Below, in pieces: positions 14,775 to 20,892 of a stretch of 34,305 nt of DNA. Source of the DNA: DAOTUB01 sp034437455 (GTDB lineage: Bacteria > Chloroflexota > Anaerolineae > B4-G1); contig DAOTUB010000153.1 in NCBI GenBank assembly GCA_034437455.1, forward strand, positions 1 to 34,305, written 5' to 3'. The first letter of the stretch is position 1, and each line of letters begins with the position of its first letter. Both the position numbers and the translations under genes were made by a program. Under the pieces are notes generated by a model. That model searched no databases. It was not told the origin of the DNA and was given only the letters and a program-made list of their open reading frames with translations.

Positions 14775-17700
14775 TCACGACTCGCTTCGCGGCGGCAAGC
14801 GCAAATAGTAATAGGCAAAGAGGGAGAAGAAATCGGCGTAGGTGCACAGCGGCTTTCCCGCAGGGGCGTAGGCCCCTACGGGACTAGGCCCTTTCTCCAG
14901 ACTCTCCAGCGTATCCCGCAGCAGGGCGTCGAGCGGATCCTTGGCCGTAGAGAGCAGAGATCGACACAGCGTGGTAGCCGTCTCCACCTCGCCGCGCCCA
15001 GCGTGGAGCCAGACCCACGCCGCCCCCAGCCAGGGCAGGAGCGGGTCGGAGGGTGGGAGCGTCTGCCAGGCTTGTTCGAACAAGCTCGAATCCACCGGGC
15101 CAATCAGCGGGGCCAGCAAAGCCAATTTGACCCGCAGACGGCGCTTTCCTTCGACAAGCTCAGGATGTAATTCCTTGTTCCCCAGCAGGTTGCCTTCCAG
15201 GGCGGCCTGGTAGGCGGCACGGGCTGCTTCGCCTTCGCCCCGAGGGGCGTAAATGTCGCCGATGCCCTCGTGGGCGAGCCGTTGCTCGACGGCGACCGCG
15301 TCTCCGTCGGCCAGGGCGACCGTCTGGTTGTAGTATTTCAGGGCGGCGCCGTTCGCCTGACGCGCGCGGGCCTTGTCGCCAGCCAACCGGGTGAAGCGGG
15401 CGGCTTGGGAGGCATTGTCGCTGTGGCTGTAGTGGTAGGCGATCTGCTCCACCCGCTCGTAGCGGGTCGGCTCGTCGGCCTCGGCCAGGAGGTCTCCCAC
15501 CTGCTCGTGCCAGGCCCGGCGCTGGGCGTGGGAGAGCGTGGCATAGATCGCCTCGTGGAGCGAGTGGCTGGTAAAGGCGTGGGTTTGCGCGTGGGGTGGG
15601 GGGGTGATCAATCCCCGGCGGGCCGCTTGTTCCAACGCCTCGTTCAATTGATCGGGGAGCAGTGTATCCTGGCACACGCGGGTGAGAAGCCAGGTGGAAA
15701 AAGTGGTCCCAATGACCGCCCCGCGCCGGATCGCTTTTTGCGTCGCCTGAGCCAGCCGATCCACCTGGGCGAGCAAGGTTTCCTGGAGAGACAGAGGGAG
15801 CGGCGGCGTAGCCCCGTTGGGGCCTATGCCCCTGCGGGGGGGAGATCCGCTCCAGCGGGCCTCGCCGCTGACGGGATCGACCACCACAGCGTCGGCGTCT
15901 CGTAGCGCCTGGCAGTAAGAGAGGATGAATAGCGGGCTGCCGCCGACCTGGGCGAGCAGCCAATCGGCCAGCGCAGGCTCCAACTGGGTAGCTTGCAGGG
16001 CAAAGGCGGCCAGCTTCCGGCTGCCCGCGTCAGAGAGGGGCGAGAGCGAGAGCCTTTCCCCCCCTTCATCCCCCCCATTGGGGGGGAGAGAGAGGGGGGG
16101 GCGGGCGGTGAGCAGCAGGAAAAGAGGCTGCTCCTTGGCGGCAGCGCTCACCATCTCCAGCACCTGGCGCGATTCGTCGTCGATCCACTGGATGTCCTCG
16201 ATGATCAGCAACGTGGGGCGCTGGCTCACCTGGCGTTCCAGCGCCATTTTCAGGGCCTGAGGAATGGATGCCCGATCGCGCAGAGTTGTCCACAGGGAAG
16301 GTCTCTCGTCTTTCTGATCGGCCTCTGCCTGGGCTGCCCGTTGGGCCAGCAATCCCCAGCCCTGATCGCTTGTCGTTGTTTGTTGTTGCGCGACGGCGAA
16401 AATGCTGCGCTTGGGTTTGGCAGCATCTGCCCAGGTTCGGGATGGTTTCTGAGGCTGATCCGGGTCGGGACTTTGCCCCAGCAGATCGGCGAAGGCAGGC
16501 AGGGAAGAAGCCAGGTCGAATTGGGCGAGCCGTTCCCGCAACCGTGGGTGCCGCTCCTCGGCGGATGCGGCATCGTGCAGCTCGAACCACCGCTCGACCA
16601 GATCGGTCCACGGAAGGTAGGGCGTGGTGCGGGCAAAGGGTCGGCAGCGACCGCTCAGGACGGCCATTCCCTGCTGGCTGGCATAGTCGGCCAGGGCGGC
16701 GGCCAGGCGGCTTTTGCCCAGCCCGGCCTCGCCGACGAGGGTCAGCGTTCCCCCTTGACCGGCGCTGGCCATCTCCAGCCGCTCTTGTAGCGCCGTCAGT
16801 TCCTCCTGGCGGCCTGACAAAGGATAATCGGCGAGGTGGAGACCCTTGCCCCTCCGTATCCCCTGGAGGGCAAAGCGCGGGATCGGTTTGGAAAAGCCCT
16901 TGAGCGGGATGGGAGGCAGCGGGTCGGCCAGAAAGTCGGCCTGAACCGCCTGCCAGGTGGCGGTGTCCAGCACGATCTGGTTGGGATCGGCCTTGCTCAT
17001 CAGCCGGGCGGCCAGGTTGACCGCCGGCCCGGCGACGACGTACTCCCGCCGCTGGCGATAGCCCATCTCGCCGGTAAAGATGCGGTCGTAGGTCAGGCCG
17101 GTGCGCTGGAACAAGGGCGGGTCGAGCGCGAATTCCTGGTTGACTCGTTCCAGCGCGCGGGCCAGCTCCAGCGCGGCGGAGGCCGCCAGGCGCGGGGCGC
17201 CTTCGTGGTGAACCGGCGCGCCAAAAGCGTTGAGCAATAAGCATCCCTGGGCGTAGGGGTCGAATTTGCTGATGATGCCCTCTCGATCTGTGACGATCTC
17301 TTGCGCCTGGACAAAGTATCGTTGAAGAACAGCGGTGGCTTGCTCTGGACCAGCCGGGCCGAAGGCGATATCCTCCAGGCCCACGATGTTAAAGAATTGG
17401 ATCGCCACGGGAGGATGTTGGCGGATGTCCTCTCCGCGGGCGAGCTGGACGAAGAGGTCGGGAGGGATGAAGGGGACGAGTCTCTCGACTTGATCCAGGG
17501 TTTGCTCCAGATGTTCGAGCAGATCGGGAATGTTTCGGCTGAGGATGGCGGACATGCGACTGCGGCGGCGGGCGGGGGGGACCGCCTCATAGTCGTCCAA
17601 TTCTCCGCCGCGGATGCCTTGCACGACGCCGCCCTGCATGATGAATTCCTCGGGGCTGAGGGAAGGGCGGACTGCTGGCCCGACGAATACCTGTCCGGGT

Positions 17701-18383
17701 TGGGCCTCTCCCTCGGCTCGCATCGCGCCCTGTACCGGCCCGCCGGAGACGAGGAATTCCATCCGTTTCCGGGTGCCGATGGCGGCGGCGAAAGCCTGGC
17801 CGCGCTCGACGCCGGCGCTCATCGTGAGGGAAAAGTCACCGTAGGGAGTTTGAATGTGGCAAAAGTCGGCGATTGCTTCCACCATCCGCAGGGCGGTGCG
17901 GGCGGCCCAGCGGGCATCCTGGTTTTCAGGTTGGTCGGGCTGTGTGTGGAAGTAAGCCAACACCGCGTCTCCGGCGAACATGAGTAAATCCCCCCCAGAA
18001 TCCAGGAGGGGGTCGAGGAGGGCGCTAAAGAGCGCGCGCATCAGCCGGTTCATCTCCTCCAACCCCTCGGTGCCTCGCCGGGAGAGTTGGCCGGTGAGGG
18101 CGGTAAAGCCGGTGACGTCGGCAAAGATGAAGGAGCCTTTCAGAAGCCTACCATGCGACAGGCCGGGCGTGGGCGAGAGGTCGAGCAGGTAGCGGGGGAG
18201 AAAGTTGGTGAGCGTGTGGTGGAGGGAGCTGAGCGTGTGGATGGCCTGTTGAAGGTCGTCGGCAAAGGCTCTTTTCGTCTCCGTCGAGAGGTCCGCCGGG
18301 TACGGAGATACGCGCAGCCGCTCGAACAGATCCGCTGGCAGGAGGGGGATCAGGCGCGGCAATAGTTTGCTCCAGGCGTTCAT
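14775..18383 (-). CDS. Soluble-adenylyl-cyclase-like protein: two class III cyclase domains, AAA-type ATPase, helical repeats
   Basis: A 1202-residue cytoplasmic signalling protein with the layout of mammalian soluble adenylyl cyclase (ADCY10). C1 domain (~80-240) keeps both metal-binding aspartates: FIFADVTGFT (D89) and GGDLLMFAGDAVLAYF (D139). C2 domain (~325-475) lacks those but has SKFDPYAQGCLLLNAFG (K373, aligning with the adenine-selecting Lys) and REYVVAGPAVNLAARL (N456, R460, transition-state residues). So one composite active site seems possible. A STAND/AAA_16-like ATPase follows (Walker A GEAGLGKS, 551-558; Walker B LLIIED, 725-730), then a helical-repeat C-terminus. The start has GAGGAG. 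Dispersed repeats interrupt linker regions in frame at four places. It is last in the ten-gene cluster. The product could be cAMP; not proven. Confidence 0.9.
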   Translation of the reverse strand: MNAWSKLLPRLIPLLPADLFERLRVSPYPADLSTETKRAFADDLQQAIHTLSSLHHTLTNFLPRYLLDLSPTPGLSHGRLLKGSFIFADVTGFTALTGQLSRRGTEGLEEMNRLMRALFSALLDPLLDSGGDLLMFAGDAVLAYFHTQPDQPENQDARWAARTALRMVEAIADFCHIQTPYGDFSLTMSAGVERGQAFAAAIGTRKRMEFLVSGGPVQGAMRAEGEAQPGQVFVGPAVRPSLSPEEFIMQGGVVQGIRGGELDDYEAVPPARRRSRMSAILSRNIPDLLEHLEQTLDQVERLVPFIPPDLFVQLARGEDIRQHPPVAIQFFNIVGLEDIAFGPAGPEQATAVLQRYFVQAQEIVTDREGIISKFDPYAQGCLLLNAFGAPVHHEGAPRLAASAALELARALERVNQEFALDPPLFQRTGLTYDRIFTGEMGYRQRREYVVAGPAVNLAARLMSKADPNQIVLDTATWQAVQADFLADPLPPIPLKGFSKPIPRFALQGIRRGKGLHLADYPLSGRQEELTALQERLEMASAGQGGTLTLVGEAGLGKSRLAAALADYASQQGMAVLSGRCRPFARTTPYLPWTDLVERWFELHDAASAEERHPRLRERLAQFDLASSLPAFADLLGQSPDPDQPQKPSRTWADAAKPKRSIFAVAQQQTTTSDQGWGLLAQRAAQAEADQKDERPSLWTTLRDRASIPQALKMALERQVSQRPTLLIIEDIQWIDDESRQVLEMVSAAAKEQPLFLLLTARPPLSLPPNGGDEGGERLSLSPLSDAGSRKLAAFALQATQLEPALADWLLAQVGGSPLFILSYCQALRDADAVVVDPVSGEARWSGSPPRRGIGPNGATPPLPLSLQETLLAQVDRLAQATQKAIRRGAVIGTTFSTWLLTRVCQDTLLPDQLNEALEQAARRGLITPPPHAQTHAFTSHSLHEAIYATLSHAQRRAWHEQVGDLLAEADEPTRYERVEQIAYHYSHSDNASQAARFTRLAGDKARARQANGAALKYYNQTVALADGDAVAVEQRLAHEGIGDIYAPRGEGEAARAAYQAALEGNLLGNKELHPELVEGKRRLRVKLALLAPLIGPVDSSLFEQAWQTLPPSDPLLPWLGAAWVWLHAGRGEVETATTLCRSLLSTAKDPLDALLRDTLESLEKGPSPVGAYAPAGKPLCTYADFFSLFAYYYLRLPPRSES
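14857..14895 (+). repeat. Palindromic dispersed repeat inside the cyclase gene, copy 2
   Basis: CCCG-CAGGGGC-GTAG-GCCCCT-ACGGG followed by ACTAGGCCC. It closely matches the uvrC copy (668-714) and the inverted copy at 15808-15845. It encodes GPSPVGAYAPAG near residue 1170 on the minus strand. Confidence 0.75.
15147..15166. repeat. CCTTCGACAAGCTCAGGA-type repeat inside the cyclase gene
   Basis: A 20-bp tract of a repeat widely seen in genomes of this type. A related, reversed copy is at 8331-8348 (CTTGAGCTTGTCGAAAGG) and a diverged one at 6875-6890. Here it is translated in frame as HPELVEG in the helical C-terminal region (~residue 1075). Confidence 0.7.
15808..15845 (-). repeat. Palindromic dispersed repeat inside the cyclase gene, copy 3 (inverted)
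   Basis: The reverse complement reads CCGCAGGGGCATAGGCCCC then AACGGGGCTACG, matching copies 1 and 2. It encodes PPRRGIGPNGATPP around residues 847-860. Confidence 0.75.
16056..16102. repeat. C-run/G-run palindrome inside the cyclase gene
   Basis: Runs of C (16058-16076) and G (16080-16102) around CCCCCC-ATT-GGGGGG form a strong hairpin. It is in frame and encodes PPLSLPPNGGDEGGERL, a Pro/Gly-rich loop after the beta strand LFLLLTARPP of the ATPase. It looks like a third class of dispersed insert. Confidence 0.6.
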
Positions 18384-18395
18384 GCGTTCATCTCC

Positions 18396-19352
18396 TCATT
18401 CCTCGCCGATCCATCTTTTTCTGCGGAGCGCCTGGGCCTTTTTCTGCAACTGCTGGAAGTACTCGGTCTCGGTGATCTCGGCGACCTGGCGAGTTTTTTG
18501 GGTCGTGTCCACTTTGATGCGCAATTCCTGGATCTTTTGTCTCAGGCTTTCTTCGCGAATGTAGGCTGCGAGCGCAGAGGAAGCCAGCAAGACCAGCGAC
18601 TCGATCACCTCGTCGTGCTCGAACGGGATCACCGCGCCAGTTTCTGGGTCTTGGGCGTTGATGAGCTGAAGCACACCGATCACCCCGCGGGAGCGTGACC
18701 TCCGACGGGACTGCGCGCGCTCGTCATCCCCTTCCAGGGGAATGGTCAGGAAGGAGGTGGAGCGGTAGTTGGTCATCGCGTCAAAGGCCCGGGTGCCGGA
18801 AAAATCAAAGCCCTGGGCCTGATAAGCGTCGGGAATGTTGATCCAGCGATGGCTGAGGGCGGCGTGGGTCGCTACGTTGTGGTGGTTCGGTTCGCCCGTC
18901 TCCTCGTCGTACAGGCGCAAGGGGGGGAAGGTGATCTCGCGGCCTGTCGTGCCGCCCGCCGCGATGTCCAACGAGTTGTTGCTGACGATGACAAATTTGA
19001 GCAGGTCGTCTTCTGTGCGCAGATAGAGCGTGCCCGCGTCGGCGTTGCAGACCGCCTGGGCCTCGCGCACGATCGTCTCCAGCAGGCGGTCAAAGTCCCG
19101 TTCCGCCGACAGCGAGACGCCGACGGGGATCACCGAGTGCAGCAATTTCAAGCGCCGGTCGCGGGCCGAGACTACCCGCGCCATACTCTCAAAGACGCGG
19201 GCGAGCTGACCCAACTCATCGGAGCGCTCGACGATGTCGGCCAGAATGTCCGGTTCGAATTCGCCCGCCGCGATAGCAGCGATCGCCGTCTTGAGTTGAG
19301 CGATGGGCAGAGTGTCCCAACGTGACGAGGTGGTTCCCGAGTGCGGTTGCAC
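18396..19352 (-). CDS. HAMP-GAF sensor protein with shared C-terminal tail
   Basis: A cytoplasmic protein of ~318 residues if started at GTG 19352 (V/M-QPHSGTT). A longer frame from TTG 19481 would overlap the upstream winged-helix gene by ~110 bp, and its apparent AGGAGG is simply that gene's coding sequence. A HAMP-like segment comes first (LPIAQLKTAIAAIAAGEF then DELGQLARVFESMARVV), without any preceding transmembrane helix. A GAF domain follows (~75-260: LLHSVIPVGVSLSAERDFDRLLETIVREAQAV, DAGTLYLR, STSFLTIPL, GVIGVLQLIN). The last ~53 residues (REESLRQKIQELRI...YFQQLQ) closely match the tail of the Cache-HAMP protein encoded at 20893-21918. There is no kinase or other output domain. Probably ligand-sensing in cis with the neighbouring MinD-like protein and cyclase; inference. 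Confidence 0.85.
   Translation of the reverse strand: MQPHSGTTSSRWDTLPIAQLKTAIAAIAAGEFEPDILADIVERSDELGQLARVFESMARVVSARDRRLKLLHSVIPVGVSLSAERDFDRLLETIVREAQAVCNADAGTLYLRTEDDLLKFVIVSNNSLDIAAGGTTGREITFPPLRLYDEETGEPNHHNVATHAALSHRWINIPDAYQAQGFDFSGTRAFDAMTNYRSTSFLTIPLEGDDERAQSRRRSRSRGVIGVLQLINAQDPETGAVIPFEHDEVIESLVLLASSALAAYIREESLRQKIQELRIKVDTTQKTRQVAEITETEYFQQLQKKAQALRRKRWIGEE
18399..18557 (-). other. Shared C-terminal tail, copy in the HAMP-GAF protein
   Basis: Encodes REESLRQKIQELRI, a K-T-R motif, V-x-E-I, then YFQQLQ and a basic end. Aligned ungapped with the tail at 20896-21060, about 25 of 50 residues are identical. Predicted helical, with a coiled-coil start continuing from the GAF exit helix. 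Confidence 0.8.
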
Positions 19353-19372
19353 CTTACCTGAATCCTGAATGG

Positions 19373-19726
19373 CTATTCCTGTGAATCCTGACGTTCTCTG
19401 GTTCTCTCTCCCAATGCGGACCAGATACCCACAGGGATGTCCCGTCCCCGCTTGCGGGCGAAGCGAGTTCGATAGACCCAATCCTCCTCCTGTTTTTCCC
19501 GCTCGAGGTAGCCTTTTTCGACCAGCCCGTCCAGTGTCTTTTGGGTGTTGGCGAGGGATTCTTCCAGGTGTTCGGCGGCGGCTGTGGCGGTCAGTCCCCC
19601 CTCGCGGGTGATGCGGTTCATCAGTTGGCGCAGCGATGGGGAGAGGTCGAGCAGTTCGGCGAGCGTGATGCCCTCCTGCTTTTCTCTGGCCTCGACCTCG
19701 CTTTGGATGCGATCAAATATACCCAT
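19373..19726 (-). CDS. Small winged-helix protein
   Basis: A 117-residue protein with a winged-helix fold pattern: LLDLSPSLRQLMNRITREGGLTATAAAEHLEESLANTQKTLDGLVEKGYLEREKQ reads as helix-turn-helix-recognition helix (LTATAAAEHLEESLANTQKTLDGLVEKG) followed by the wing (YLEREKQEEDWVYRTRF), then a short basic C-terminus. GGAGG precedes the ATG and overlaps the end of the zinc-finger gene. It lies between the zinc-finger and HAMP-GAF genes. It could bind DNA and regulate the cluster, or serve as a protein-interaction wing as DUF742 does in actinobacterial conservons; the sequence does not decide. Confidence 0.75.
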   Translation of the reverse strand: MGIFDRIQSEVEAREKQEGITLAELLDLSPSLRQLMNRITREGGLTATAAAEHLEESLANTQKTLDGLVEKGYLEREKQEEDWVYRTRFARKRGRDIPVGIWSALGERTRERQDSQE

Positions 19727-19736
19727 CGTGCCCCTC

Positions 19737-19952
19737 CTAGTAGAACTCGGGCATCTCGATCGGCTCTGGCTGTGGACGGCACTCGCCGCACCAGAGGACG
19801 TTGGTGACCACCACCGCCTTGGGGGTGTTGTGGCCGCCCAGGTACATCACCAGCATCGCGGGCAGGTTTGTGGTGTGATGATCCTTGCACACAGCCCGCC
19901 CGCAGAACTTGCAGACGCCGATGGCCGGTTCTCCGCACTTGTGACAGACCAT
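19737..19952 (-). CDS. Small zinc-binding protein
   Basis: A 71-residue protein with a double-CxxC zinc site at the N-terminus (CHKCGEPAIGVCKFCGRAVCKDHH, residues ~3-26), as in B-box-like fingers, then a hydrophobic stretch (LPAMLVMYLGG) and a last CxxC-like pair (WCGEC). Up to two zinc ions could be bound. The start has TAGGAGCG, formed at the MinD stop codon, so translation is coupled. Probably a structural adaptor in the signalling cluster; no enzymatic motif. Confidence 0.75.
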   Translation of the reverse strand: MVCHKCGEPAIGVCKFCGRAVCKDHHTTNLPAMLVMYLGGHNTPKAVVVTNVLWCGECRPQPEPIEMPEFY

Positions 19953-19962
19953 CCGCTCGCTC

Positions 19963-20736
19963 CTAGTTCATCGCTTCGATGGCGGCGACGATCTTGTAGA
20001 TCTGTTGGGAGACGGGGTGATCGGGGAAGCGGAGGGAAAAGATGTCAGAGGATTGCAGAGCAGCGACGTCCTCCGACAGGGGGAGGATCGCAGCCACCGG
20101 GGCGCCATAGGTCTCTTCTACCTGCTTTTTCAGGTTGGCGGGATCGTAGGAAGAGATCGCCTTGTTGATCACCAGGTAGAGGTTGGGAACCTCCAGCTTG
20201 CGTGCCACGTCCACCGTCACGGCCGTGCCCTGAAAATCCTGCTGGTCGGTGCGCAGGATGATGATCAGCACATCGGAGATGGCGACCGAGAGGAGCGTCT
20301 CCTCGTTCAGCCCGGGGTGGGTGTCTATGAACAGGTAATCCAGGTTCAGTTTCTCGATCAGCGCCTGGAAGCCATCGTTGAGCAGGCCCACGTCGTACCC
20401 TTCGCGCAGCACGCGCGCGATCTCACCGGCGCGGATGCTGGACGGGATCAAATAGATGCCGCCGCTCATCAACGTCACCTCACCATCCCCGATCTTGGCG
20501 CTCACATCGTAGGCGGCCTCTTCGATGCGGCATTGGCCCCACAGGTAATCGTTGAGCGCCTTGTCTATCTTTTGCTCGTCCATCCCAAAGATGACGTGGA
20601 TGCCGGGAGACTGGATGTCGGTGTCAATGACGCCGACGCGGTTTCCTCTCCGGGCAAACTGGGAAGCCACGTTAGCGGTGATGTTCGATTTTCCTGTACC
20701 GCCCCGGAAGGAATGAATGGACACAATTTTGGCCAT
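19963..20736 (-). CDS. MinD/ParA-family ATPase with altered signature lysine
   Basis: A 257-residue cytoplasmic ATPase of the SIMIBI class. The deviant Walker A is SFRGGTGKSN (R11, K16): the position of the signature lysine that normally reaches across the dimer (KGGTGK) holds arginine. Other family features are GVIDTDIQSPG after strand 2, LDYLFIDTHPGLNEETL (switch II), and LYLVINKA. No C-terminal amphipathic membrane helix like that of MinD is evident. AAGGAGAA precedes the ATG. It follows the Cache-HAMP gene after a 156-bp gap holding a perfect inverted repeat. Its usual partners ParB, MinC or FlhF are absent, so a role as nucleotide switch for the neighbouring sensors is more likely than chromosome partition; inference. 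Confidence 0.88.
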   Translation of the reverse strand: MAKIVSIHSFRGGTGKSNITANVASQFARRGNRVGVIDTDIQSPGIHVIFGMDEQKIDKALNDYLWGQCRIEEAAYDVSAKIGDGEVTLMSGGIYLIPSSIRAGEIARVLREGYDVGLLNDGFQALIEKLNLDYLFIDTHPGLNEETLLSVAISDVLIIILRTDQQDFQGTAVTVDVARKLEVPNLYLVINKAISSYDPANLKKQVEETYGAPVAAILPLSEDVAALQSSDIFSLRFPDHPVSQQIYKIVAAIEAMN

Positions 20737-20792
20737 ATCTGGTTCTCCTTTTCTGATCTAGGTTGGGTGGCGAATTGTTATTGCTCGGTTAC

Positions 20793-20827
20793 CCTTGCGA
20801 AGGTTGCACTGACAAACCTTCGCAAGG
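20793..20827. repeat. Perfect 13-bp inverted repeat between receptor and MinD-like genes
   Basis: Arms CCTTGCGAAGGTT (20793-20805) and AACCTTCGCAAGG (20815-20827) are exactly complementary around a 9-nt loop. There is no T-run after the stem on the minus strand, so it is not a typical terminator. Each arm is itself nearly palindromic. It may be an operator, an mRNA-processing hairpin or a dispersed repeat. Confidence 0.75.
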
Positions 20828-20892
20828 ATGTGGTTAATTGTAATCTCTTTTGCCTCTTTCTGCAACTGTCGGGATGGGTCCCCAATGGGGCC

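Noticed and set aside
16056..16102. C/G runs as a possible frameshift or assembly error in the cyclase gene
   Set aside because: The frame continues with good ATPase-family sequence on both sides, so the run length seems right, though long homopolymers deserve a check in raw reads.
18396..19481. Longer start (TTG 19481) for the HAMP-GAF gene
   Set aside because: It overlaps the winged-helix gene by ~110 bp; the apparent AGGAGG is explained by that gene's Glu codons, and the extra residues match no domain.
20793..20827. Rho-independent terminator for the receptor gene
   Set aside because: The stem is perfect, but there is no T-run after it on the minus strand.
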